DNA from: Iris pallida
Taxonomy: Eukaryota > Streptophyta > Magnoliopsida > Asparagales > Iridaceae
Direction: 5' to 3'
DNA: 64,000 bases
NCBI GenBank assembly: GCA_029216955.1
Contig: JANAVB010009599.1
Location: forward strand, 2,417,240 to 2,481,239
The position numbers and the translations under genes were made by a program. The notes below the pieces were generated by a model. The model was given only the letters and a program-made list of their open reading frames with translations. It searched no databases and was not told the origin of the DNA. Below, piece after piece: positions 38,301 through 48,640 of the stretch; position 1 is the first letter of the stretch; every line of letters starts with the position of its first letter.

Positions 38301-38305
38301 AAATC

Positions 38306-39219
38306 TTTGCCAAGATTTTGTTAAGTGTATACAGAACGAATTTGAGATGAGCATGATGGGAGAGCTCACATACTTCCTTGGATTGCAAGTCAAACAAACT
38401 TCACAAGGAACTTTCATCAGCCAGTCTAAATATACAAAGGATATGCTGAAGAAATTTGATCTTGACAACGTCAAACCAATCAGCACCCCTATGGCTACTT
38501 CGACCAAGCTGGAACCTGATGAAAGCGGCAAACCTGTTGACCAACGTAAGAATCGAGGTATGATTGATAGTTTACTTTACTTAACTGCTAGTCGTCCCGA
38601 TATCATGTTTAGTGTTCGCCTGTGTGCTCGTTATCAAGCCAGTCCTAAGGAATCACACATGTCCGCCGTTAAGCATATCTTTCGATACCTTAAGGGTACT
38701 GTTACAGTGGGCTTATGGTATCCCAAATCCATATCCTTTGACCTTATTGGTTATTCAGATACTGAATTCGCAGGACGCAAAGTCGACCGTAAAAGTACAA
38801 ACGGCACGTGTCATTTATTAGGCAAGGCTCTAGTCTCTTGGTTTAGCAAAAAGTAGAATTTTGTCGTATTATCCACAACAGAAGCTGAATATATTGCAGC
38901 TGGTCATTGTTGTGCACAAATTCTGTGGATGAAGCAAACCCTTGAAGACTACAACCTTTCATATATGCACATTCCTATATTCTGTGATAACACTAGTGCC
39001 ATCAATCTTACTAAGAACCCTATATGTCACTCACGCACGAAACACATTAAAATACATCACCACTTTTTGCGTGATCACCAGCAAAATGGCACTATTAACT
39101 TAGAATTTATTGACACTGGTCATCAGCTAGCAGATTTCTTTACAAAACCACTATCCGAAGAGCGTTTCAACTTTCTTTGTCGTGAACTAGGAATTTTGGA
39201 TGAAGCTGTTATTCATTAA
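38306..39219 (+). pseudogene. pol: Copia pol, 3' part: reverse transcriptase end and RNase H
   Basis: Resumes the reverse transcriptase immediately after the LARD insertion (MGELTYFLGLQVKQ, then QSKYTKDMLKKFDL). RNase H follows (LIGYSDTEFAGRKVDRKST, a TTEAEYIAAG segment, PIFCDNTSAINLTKNP, HIKIHHHFLRDH) and ends with the usual FFTKPLSEERF tail at 39219. A TAG at 38854-38856 sits at a Gln site. The open frame reaches back to 38224, but that part is LARD LTR. Confidence 0.92.
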
Positions 39220-39988
39220 AGTGACCTACGTAAATATCGATTATGTCTTGAATCTTTATGATGAACTTGCTATGGGTACAAGCCGAAAGGGTCCTTCTGA
39301 CAATAAGGCGTAAAAGCCTAAGCGACACGGTGCACTAGTCCTCAGGACTACCACTAGCTGGGATCCGGCCCCTGTAGCTACCCCATGGCATCTTCAAAAT
39401 ATTCAATTGTGGCATAATTCCTTGTTTATTACATGGTATAATTTTATTTATCACATGCTACATTTAAAATTTCAAGCTTCATTTTTCAGCTTTCACTTAT
39501 TGCTATTCTCTTTGAACTTCTAATTTTTGTATATGCATCCATCCATTATTTTACTCCTTTTAGTCTCACTCATTTTTCAAACTTCATTGTTTAGCCTGAT
39601 TTCTGTTCTGGCCACAGAACCCAGAATTCGGGCCGAACTCTGCCTAACCCAGAGTTCGGGCCGAATTCGGTCTGGTCCTTCCAGAACTGTAAGCGGGCTC
39701 AGCCGCTGATCAAATTTTGATCCAATGGTCCAAAATTGCTCCGACCATTTGAACCCTTACAACTATAACCGAGTTCTCCCTCTCTCTCTCCTCCATTGCC
39801 ACCTTCTAAACTTCTCAAAACACCTCCTTTTCAAACCCTAACCCTAGTTCTTCCATCCTAGTGCATCTTTCTTCTCAAAACTCAAGGAGAAGGATTCTTG
39901 CACTATTCTCTTCCATCTTTCATAAACCAATTGAGGTATATTTTCACACTTCTCTCCATCTCAATTTCCTCAATTTTCTTCATTATTT
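39220..39988 (+). promoter_or_regulatory. Copia pol-ORF3 spacer with LTR-like promoter segment
   Basis: Non-coding. The palindromes at 39623-39641 (AGAATTCGGGCCGAACTCT) and 39651-39669 (AGAGTTCGGGCCGAATTCG) repeat the paired palindromes of the Copia LTR U3 with almost the same spacing. They are followed by related text (TCCAATGGTCCAAAATT), a weak TATAA at 39764 and a CT-rich leader before the ORF3 ATG at 39989. This suggests a separate promoter for ORF3, derived from or parallel to the LTR promoter. Confidence 0.5.
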
Positions 39989-40526
39989 ATGGCTCCTAAG
40001 TTGTTTAATAGAGGAAAGAAACTTCGAACCGAGGATGCGTCCTCTTCGAATGCTCCTCCTCGTGTTGAACAACCCATTGAACAACCTAACCAACAACCCA
40101 TTCACCCGTTGTTCAATCCACCTCGTCCACTCGACCCCAACACGTACGATGATCGAATATTTCTATCACTAGATGCTTCTAATGAGTGGTTTAGTAATTT
40201 TTGATCACATCTCATATACGCGGGTCATCCTATAAATTTCACCATCTTTTTACAATATGATCCTTTATTTCATGATCTATGTCTTGATGAACTTGTTACT
40301 ACTAATTCCGTTATTTATCTCAATGCCATCCAAATGTTTTATTGCAATCTTACTCATGATGATACACATCTATATTCACGTGTTGCTGGCATTGATATTT
40401 CTTTTGATGATTTTGACTTGGCCGAATACCTTGAAATTTCGGAGCCAAACTCATAGGAGAAACTTGTCGAAGCTCGCAAGTTTCAATTCCCCGATGGGTC
40501 ACCCTAGAAAGCTTTAAGGACGACTT
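39989..40526 (+). pseudogene. Copia extra 3' ORF (ORF3), first part
   Basis: ATG at 39989, same strand as pol. It starts MAPKLFNRGKKLRTEDASSS, basic then Pro/Gln-rich, continuing past a TGA at 40202-40204 into LYSRVAGIDISFDDFDLAEY; a TAG follows at about 40456. It is cut at 40526 by the inner Tat element and resumes at 58707. Maximus/SIRE elements often have an ORF here, in some cases called env-like. This one looks more like the family annotated as 'putative plant transposon protein', and I see no signal peptide or membrane segment. Function unknown. Confidence 0.7.
40522..40526. repeat. Target-site duplication GACTT (left) of the inner Tat element
   Basis: GACTT at 40522-40526 and again at 58702-58706, flanking 40527-58701. 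ORF3 reads continuously across the site once one copy is removed. Confidence 0.95.
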
Positions 40527-42648
40527 TGTAGAAGCATGGAATTTCACAACCAGAAAGCCCATGCGCCAGACACTACATGCGCTAGAACTCAGACGAAGAA
40601 CTTCACAGCAAGATCAATAAAGATAGACATTCGAAAGAAGACTTTTTTGATATACAGAAGTCTATTACATGTCTAAGAAAAGGTTGTACAAAGGAGAATT
40701 TCTACAAAGGAAAGATCCTAAGTCTACAGCCAGCGGCTACCACGCGCCTCCAGATAAGCGCAGCAGCCACCATGCGCCATCAGTCAGGCGCAGCAGACAT
40801 CATGCGCCTCCAACCAGGCGCATCCCACCATATCTTCAGCAGCTCAGTCATGTGCATCCAGCTCAGTTATGTGCATCCCTTCAGCAGCCCAGTTATGTGC
40901 CGCTCTTCCAGCCAGGCTCACCTGATAAGTGCTTCGTCAAGCAAAGCATTTAACCCTCTGGCTGGAACCAAGGAAGAGAAGAGCACCGCAAATGCTGTGG
41001 CCAGGGGAGGCTTCGAAAGAGCCTCCAAAGGCGAAGGAAGACCGTGATCGAAACCGCGGCTAAAGGAGCAGCTTTCAACACAACCAAAGTGGGCAAACCC
41101 CACTTTGAAGGAAGATAGAGCCTAGCACCGCCATTCCGATCTACGGCTCTTCCGGAATAACGGAGACAAGGCCCGAGCATCCCTATCTTTGGATGCAACA
41201 GGCACCTTTCGCCTGCCTCGGAAGCCCTCGACTCCGTCTTTTGGATGTAACAGTCACCTTCAAGTGCATCGAAGACAACACAGCGTCTCATCTTCACCCT
41301 CGGGAGCACTTCGTCAACAGAATGCACCCGCATGTTCAAGTTCATGTTAGAAGTACGTGAGGGAATGAGAAGCAAATCTTCTCTCCATGCCACTATTTAT
41401 AGGCCGGGCAGATCAAACCTACGCGCCAAGTGGATGGCCCTCCGAATTCCGTGCAATGAATTTACATTAAATGAATGAACCGGACGCCTCGAATTCAGCC
41501 AAACGGCTATTTATAGCACTCGAAGAGCGAGACAGCCGCATCATTAAAAGACATGTCCGATACGCCAGCCAGACAGTACATCACACGGACGCGCCCTTCG
41601 GCATCAGGCGCATCACACAGACGCGCCCTACAGTACTCGGCGCATTACAGAGGGTGCGCCCCCACACATCTCCATACCGAGTGGAACGCCAACCGACGCG
41701 CCCACTCAGCTGTCCATCGAACGTCACCAACATTAAATGCTGAACTGACAGAGTTGGCAGCATGCCTCCCAAAGTCTGAACAGTTGACAGCTTTTTCAGA
41801 AAACGAAGCGTCGACAACGTCAGCATCATCATGACTTTATTTCGACGGCTACTGCCACGTGGCCACTCAACCAACCGCATGCGCCTCTACGGCCATGCGT
41901 CCAAATCAGCATGCGCCTCAAAAGCCATGCGCCCTAGGCTGCTCTCTGAAAGACAGAAGGAAAGTCGCCTGCATGCGCCTCAAAAGCCATGCGCCCCAAA
42001 TAGTTTGTAACTCCTAGAGGTTATGAGCCGCAGCCTCCTCCTGCGCCCAATCCAAGGCGTAGCTCACCAGACCACTCCTCTCCACCAAATCCGAGATCTT
42101 CGAACCATGAGTCGACGACACGTGTCTTTTGACTCAACTCGTCCAAGATTTCAGCAACGGAAAGATCTTCTCTCTGCTACGTGCCGGCTCACAACAGCAG
42201 TATGAAGAGTTCTCCCCCTCGATCAGGGCGCAGCATCCGTGCGCCTCCATCAGCAACCTCCACGTGGCGTCCCCACACCGGCGCATCCTGTATGCGCGCA
42301 TGAGCAGCCAGCCTGCAAAACTATAAATAGAAGGATCATCTCCTTCACAGAGAGGGGGACTCACAACACAGAGAGAATCCACAACAGAGAATCACCGGAG
42401 AGGCAGTTCTAGACACTCAACGTCTTCCTCCTCTCAGCAAGCTCCAGCACCCAGAGCAATCAACACCTTCAGAGAACCGATAACCGTCGTCAGCCGGTCA
42501 ACGGAGTCAACGCATTACCACTCGCTCCATTGGCACTAAGGACCCAGCTTAAACAAAAGTGTACTCCTAGGACTACATCTAAGTCCTATATTGTATCACT
42601 GTTCTGTTTATATTAAAATTTCAATCAAAACAATTTTAATGGCAAACA
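40527..42648 (+). repeat. 5' LTR of the inner Tat element (2122 bp)
   Basis: TGTAGAAGC...GGCAAACA. TATA box TATAAATA at 42322-42329. The U3 is crowded with CATGCGCC/GGCGCATG motifs, for example near 40591, 40772, 40801, 41880, 41912, 41926, 41975 and 41988. TATA-like sequences also occur on the minus strand (about 41393 and 41508). The ORFs inside are present in both LTRs and are not called genes. Confidence 0.96.
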
Positions 42649-44393
42649 AGCTGGCGACTCTGCTGGGGACTTCTTTCTCCTCTACCGAGAAGGTTGTGTC
42701 ACAGGCCGACGACGTGAAGGTGGGCTCCTCCCACAAGACGCTGGTAGTGCGCCTCAATCAACAGGCGTACGAGGAGTTCATTTCTGAAGGAAGTGCGAGT
42801 CCTTCGAAGCGGCTGTCGAAGCCGAAGAAGACCCGCGCAGTCTGGGTGCGCAAAGTCGACGCCTCGGGCACCACCGTTGAAGGGGATGCGCCCGTCCAGC
42901 CTTCCCTTCCTGCTGACGTCCTCAGCAGTCAAGGTGCGCCCGCTGATGCAGCGCATCTCTCGGGGAAGCGTGCGGCTGACCACGTTCCCCAGCCATCTTC
43001 CTCTCAGGCGAGGAAGATACGTCGACGGAGCAGGGGCGCAGCCAATGCCCCGCGCATCACTTCTGATGCGCCACAAAGAGCCTCTGTCTTTGACAGACTC
43101 ACTCGCTGTAATGGCGAGGAGAATTTGGATGCTGAGTACTATGCGCCCCAGCGGGCTGGTACGAAGAAATCCAAGACGGCACGGACCATGCGCCATAAAC
43201 GTGCTATGCCAGCAGCCGGCCAGAGGCACGCGCTTACAATCACGCGCGCTGCCGATGGCAAGCTGTACAAGGTTGACTCAAGTGCTTCTGCACCGACAAC
43301 GAGTCGACCTTCAAAGTCCTCATCTCGCTTGGGCGCATTCACTGCGTGCACAACCAAGCCGAGAGAGGCAAACTCAGTGGTCTTGAACTCCCGCGCCTCC
43401 TCTGGTTGTGCGTTTGAGGTCCGTTCAAGTCACTTCAAATGCTGTGGTTCCCCCACTACTGATCGTGATGCCTGCTTGGTATTAGATCAGGGGGCGCAGC
43501 ACTCACCCGACCACCCCGGCGCTTGGCCCTGCCATGCGCCTGAGAGGGGTGTGAGGGTAGCACTCTCCTCCAACGACCTGCGCAACGTGATCACTCACAA
43601 GCGCCGGTCAGGAGAGTTGACCAACAAGCACGATGCGCCTCTCACGGGGCACACTTGTGCAGTGGTCACCATCAACTGCTGTTGCAAGACGGCAGTACCG
43701 CCAAAGCAGTCGGTCTTCCAATGGCTACAATCATCGACACCCCTCCGACATCGCCTTGGGACGAAGGTGTCAGCAGAAGAGGAGCTAAAGGTTGCTTCAT
43801 GCAACGTGATCTCCAACTCCTCATCTGTCCGGAAGACGACTGCCAATTCCTCGTCTTTATCCAAAAGCCAGCCGAGGAAAACCAAGGCAGCTGTCTCGAC
43901 CTCTGGAGTGTTCGAAGGCACTCGGTCGAGGAAGAAGTTCTTGGAGGAAGCTGGGGGTAGCCAGACCCTTGTCGAGCCTCCTTCCGAAGACGAAGATGTC
44001 CAAAGCACAGCTGCGGCGGATCTTCATCAAGGCGAAGATGGCCTCCCTGAAGCCCCTCAAAATGACGATGTCCTCCAGGACACCGCCGGGGGTAGTGCTG
44101 GAAACGAAGAGGCCCATCAAGACAGAGCTGAGGGCAGTCAGGCCCTTGCAGATGCGCCTGTCGAAGACGAACTCCAGAATGTGGCTGGGGGTGGCCAAAC
44201 ACTAGGAGAAGTGACTCCCCCACATGAGAGCGAGGCTGAGAGCGAAGCCTCAACTAATCCATCCACTTCCGGCCGTGTCATGACAGTATACATGACCGGG
44301 GGTGATCTTGAGACTGATGCGCCGCCACAGGACATTGTCCAGCGCATAGACTCGCTAGAGGGAGGACTCAAAACCCTCTCTGCCTCAATGTAA
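42639..44393 (+). pseudogene. Inner Tat N-terminal gag region or ORF1
   Basis: Open for 584 codons from an ATG that lies inside the LTR (42639-42641), so the first residues MANKLATLLGTSF are encoded by the LTR end and the primer site. The rest is Ser/Ala/Pro-rich and of low complexity. The last part (QRIDSLEGGLKTLSASM) is predicted helical and continues past the TAA at 44391-44393 in the same frame (ALTQAVFEMRSALIRT). That text looks like the N-terminal helix of gag, so this may be the front of one long gag rather than a separate protein. Ogre elements do have a separate ORF1 upstream of gag; both readings remain possible. Confidence 0.6.
42651..42669 (+). other. Primer-binding site of Tat type
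   Basis: CTGGCGACTCTGCTGGGGA two bases after the 5' LTR. It is the form seen in Tat/Ogre elements; in Ogre the primer has been reported as a tRNA-Arg. I cannot verify the tRNA here. Confidence 0.8.
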
Positions 44394-44554
44394 GCACTGA
44401 CTCAAGCAGTGTTTGAGATGCGGTCGGCCTTGATCAGGACACCTTCAAATGGTCCCGACCCAGGAGCCAATGGAGAGTCGAGTGTGCCCTCCAACGGACA
44501 CCCTCAGACACAGAAGCACCCCGGACGTCGGAGCCCTCAAACGCTCCACTCCAG

Positions 44555-46297
44555 GTGGTACCTCCTTCCCCGACTCCTAGCTCCACGGAGGACGTGGTCG
44601 AAATGATCAAAGATCTGCGGGAGCGCTTCGAGTCCAAGAACAGGCAGGAGGAGCGCCAGAAGATGGGCATTCCCCAGCCTTATCCCCTTGAGTGGAACAA
44701 GGTGGTTTATCCCCCAAAGTATAAACCACAAACACTCACGCCATATGACGGGAAGGACTCTCCACGATGGTACCTGACGTACTTCCAGTCGCAGACAGGG
44801 CATCTTCCGAAGGAGGACGCGCTCCTCACCAGCATCTTTGTTGGGGCCCTGAAAGGGGTGGCGTATGACTGGTACTGCAGCCTCCCCGATAATTCCATAT
44901 CGTCCTTCGACGACCTGACACGCCTCTTCCTCGACCGCTTCTACGACGGTGGAAAGGACATGACGATGGCGTCTCTCATTGAGATACGCCAGAAGGACAA
45001 GGAAACGGTTCGGGCATTCATCGAACGCTTCCGTCAGGCCTGCTTCAGGCTACCTCCAGGCATGCCAGAGCATGCGCTTCTCTCCGCTTGCAGTATGAAC
45101 ATGCTGCCTGCAGTAAAGCTCTGGCTTAACTCTACTCTCCCTCCCGACTGGAGCTCCCTAATCATCGAAGCTGAAGCTGCAGAGAAGAAGGCGGCCAATG
45201 CACGTCTTCTGGGTGTTAGCTTCCCCGCCTTTGACGATAAGGGGAAAAAGTCCGCAATCAACAACTCCGGACGAGAAACAAAGGGGAAACAGGCATTGAC
45301 TGTTAATGCCTCGAAGGGCGCATCTGCGCCTACTCAAAAGCCTCCACTGGCACCGAGACCCAAGGAGGTTTATTCATTCAATGATGACGACACCCTGCAA
45401 CTCTTTGAGATACTGAAGCAGGGTGACAAGATCAAGCTTCCGGACCCGAAGCGGCCCGATGAAGTCGGGAAAGTGGACAACCCGAGGTACTGTCACTACC
45501 ATCGGTTTGTCGGACACCCGACCAAGGACTGCTACGTCCTCAAAAATTACATCCAGCGCATGATCAATGCGAATGTAATCTCCGTCGACTACGAAGAGAA
45601 GACGGTGTCAGCTAATGTGGTGTCACTTCAGTTCGGCACCTTGCCGCCGACTACCACACAAGATGGCGTCGTCCCCATCCCTAAGGCGACAATGGAGGTG
45701 GTGAACTTGCCACCCACCCGTGACAATGTGAGTGGACTTGTCCCACTCACCACATCTCGAGGAGAGGTCCTCTGGGTTCACCCCGACCTCGTCTCCGAGG
45801 TAACTCAACCGGAGGTACGCCCTACCTCCAAAGCAAAAGGCAGGAAGATCAAGTCTTGCCGTACGGTCTCTTCTTCAACGGAAGAGGCGCTTCCTGTGCA
45901 GACGCGTGCACAACAGAACTCCCAGCCCGGTGAAGCTGCCGCCGAAGTGGTGCCTCCTGGCACCATCCCTGAGGAGGGTCCATCCAAGCCCTCAGCAGCC
46001 AATAAACAAAAGCAAGTGGAGGCCCGTTTCGACAGACCTCTGCGGAAAGAAAATGCTTCGGGGCTAGCCAAGCCCCACAATTTTGACATTCTGGCACAAC
46101 TGGCCAGTACTCCTGCACGCTTGTCTTTGTTCGAGCTCCTGCGTCTCTCCAAGGACTCCCGAGAAGCTCTCTGCGAAGCTCTGAAGGATGCTGAATCCTT
46201 TCTCAGTCAAATCAAGCAGCCTGAAGACCTCCCAACTACTTGTGCATACTGTCATTGTGCGGATGAAGTTATCCCAAACATAACTTTCACCCAGTAA
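44555..46297 (+). pseudogene. gag: Inner Tat gag capsid and nucleocapsid
   Basis: Capsid domain of the Retrotrans_gag family: TPYDGKDSPRWYLTYFQSQ, GALKGVAYDWYCSLPDNSI, LTRLFLDRFYDGGKD and ETVRAFIERFRQACFRLP. A variant zinc knuckle with spacing Cx2Hx4Hx4C (CHYHRFVGHPTKDC) lies at about 45490. The first codon of this open stretch is GTG, not a start; the frame is open further upstream and a frameshift between about 44396 and 44540 links it to the preceding ORF. The TAA at 46295-46297 separates it from protease in the same frame. Gag assembles the particle and binds genomic RNA. Confidence 0.93.
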
Positions 46298-47077
46298 GAT
46301 ATACTGCTCAAGCATCACCGACATAACCGACCGTTGTATTACACAGGGTACATCGGTTCGGTAAAGGTGAGCAGGATTCAGATCGATCCGGGGTCTTCCC
46401 TAAGCATCATTCCAAAGGCGCTGCTATCAAAGCTGGGGATCCCAATGTACCGGCTGGCGCCCTCCAATACGACCATCAGTGGCTTCAACGCTAGCAAGAG
46501 CGATCCACTGGGTAAGATCCGACTGAAGTGTCACATCGGCAGCCTCAAAACTGAGGTGACTTGTTATGTGGTGGATGCCGAGGTCAACTACAACATCTTA
46601 CTCGGACGACCATGGTTACATGAGTACATGGTGGTGCCCTCCACGCTCCACCAATGCATGAAATATGTATCCACCAACGGCGTCATCCGGACGGAGTTTG
46701 CAGATATCGATCCCTTCAAAGGGATTGAGGCCTACTTCACCGATTCCGACTTGTACAAGCCACTTGACGAGGAGGAAGCCAACGACGTCGATGATGAAGC
46801 AGAGACGGCAACAGAGCCGGACTTGGAGCCCGAAATGACTCCCGATGCCCCCTTGAAAATCCGATTGAAGGGCAAGCCTCCCCAGAAGGCGCCTCCAATG
46901 AGCATCAAGCTATCAGGGAAAGCACCGACTCACGAAGCTCCCCTGAAGATACGCCTCAAGGGAAAGCCACCTCAAACAGCGGCTCCCCTGGTGGTAAAAT
47001 TACAAGGGAAGGCGCCACTCATCGGAGGCGCAACCGAGGCACCTCTCAAGGTGCGTCTTAAAGGCAAGCCGCCGTAG
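46298..47077 (+). pseudogene. pol: Inner Tat aspartic protease with KLxGKPP repeat tail
   Basis: Protease core: active site IDPGSSLSIIP (DPGS instead of the common DTGA), then ISGFNASKSDPLGKIRL and the flap/closing motif NILLGRPWLH. It cuts gag-pol into mature proteins. The C-terminal 75 residues (46850-47076) are five near-repeats of the type K(I/V)(R/K)L.GK(P/A)P, rich in Lys and Pro, ending in a TAG at 47075-47077. The next frame continues in phase, so the TAG is an added stop (Gln site likely). Confidence 0.9.
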
Positions 47078-48640
47078 TCATCCAAGATGCCGGAGAGGGC
47101 TCACATAACCCTCTCAGACCCCAAAGTCAGAGCGGTGGAGGACTCTCCTGATCCGGCCCCAGTGCTTACAGATGAGGAGCTTGGCGAATATATCTCTGCT
47201 GATGTAGACGCACCCTCCTTAGACAATGTAATCCCACGGGATAAAATCTCGTACTTTATCAATAATAGAGTGTCTTTCAATTATTCTTGTCTTCCACACT
47301 GGAATGCCATGTATACATTAGATAACGCTCTACGGTCGTTGCAAACACAAATAACGACCGTCCACCATAATCGAGTGGCCCCGTCTCAAGGAGTCTTCAT
47401 AATCCCCCCACGAAGCCGAGACGAAGGCACCATCATCTCGGACAAAGTCGAGCGTCATCAGGACCTCCCGTCAATCGAGCCCGAACCTGATACCGGCAGA
47501 GTACAAGTCTATCGGTACACGGATACGGCAAAGCGCATCATCCAAAAGATGGGCTACGACCTGAAAAGCAATAAAGGCCTAAACTACGGCAAGGGTCAGC
47601 ATCTCCCTGTCCGGCTTTCGATGCCCAATGGAAAGCCACAGGATTACTATAATCGGACTCGACGGGGGTTAGGCTATGTCACGCCGCCATCAACTCCAGA
47701 GAGTTCAAACGCAGAAGACATAGAACAATCCCACTCGCTAGAAGCATCGACGTGGGATTCCGATACCAGTATCGGATCAGTCTTCAGGAAAGTGCTGTCA
47801 GCTAACATGACATCGGCACAACCTCAGAAAGATGAAGGCGAAGACCAACCGCCGGAACCCTTCGAAGAGGAACCCTGGGCTCAACGCCTAGGAGAACAAT
47901 GGGAGTCTCGTTTTGAGTTACGAGAACCTCCCACCGAAGACGAAGTCGAGCAGATCGACCTCGGGGATGGGTCTTCTTCTAAACCCATCTTTATCAGCAA
48001 AAGCTTGGAAGGAGAAGACCGAGAATCTTTAGTCCAACTGGCTAAAGAGTATATTGACGTCTTCGCCTGGAGCTACGAAGACATGCCGGGTCTCGATCCA
48101 CAGATCGCGATGCATAGGTTGAACATCTTACCAGATGCCAAACCTATCAAACAACAACAGCGACGCTTCCGCCCGGACATCATGAATGCCATCGATCAGG
48201 AGGTAGACAAGCTCTTGACCAGTGGCTTCATCCGCGAGGAACAACACCCGGACTGGGTAGCCAACGTCGTCCCTGTCACCAAGAAGAACGGGAAGATACG
48301 AGTCTGTATCGACTTCAGGGATCTCAACTCTGCTTGCCCGAAGGATGAATTCCCGTTCCCAATCACCGATGTAATGATCGACAACACATGTGGCTTTGAA
48401 CGCATGTCCTTCATGGACGGGTATTCAGGCTACAATCAAATCAAGATGTTCCCCGATGACGCAAAACACACGTCATTCAGGACTCCGAAAGGCATTTTCT
48501 GCTACACAGTAATGCCCTTCGGCTTGAAGAATGCCGGTGCAACATACCAACGAGCGATGAGTACCATCTTCCGTCAACATCTTCGCAAGACAGTTGAGTG
48601 TTATGTTGACGACATCGCAGTCAAGAGCCGCCTCAAATGA
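47078..48640 (+). pseudogene. pol: Inner Tat G-patch-like linker and reverse transcriptase
   Basis: The first part holds a G-patch-like stretch (IIQKMGYDLKSNKGLNYGKG, about 47533-47592), which the outer Tat also has. Reverse transcriptase follows: KKNGKIRVCIDFRDLNSACP, MSFMDGYSGYNQIKM, MPFGLKNAGATYQRAM, and the catalytic YVDD at 48602-48613. A TGA at 48638-48640 (Arg site; AAATGAGAT where CGA would restore the usual pattern) ends the frame; the next one continues in phase. It copies element RNA into DNA in the cytoplasmic particle. Confidence 0.95.

Noticed and set aside
40669..42382. ORFs inside the inner Tat LTRs (also 56722-58435)
   Set aside because: Repeat-rich U3 sequence, overlapping on both strands; no protein signature.
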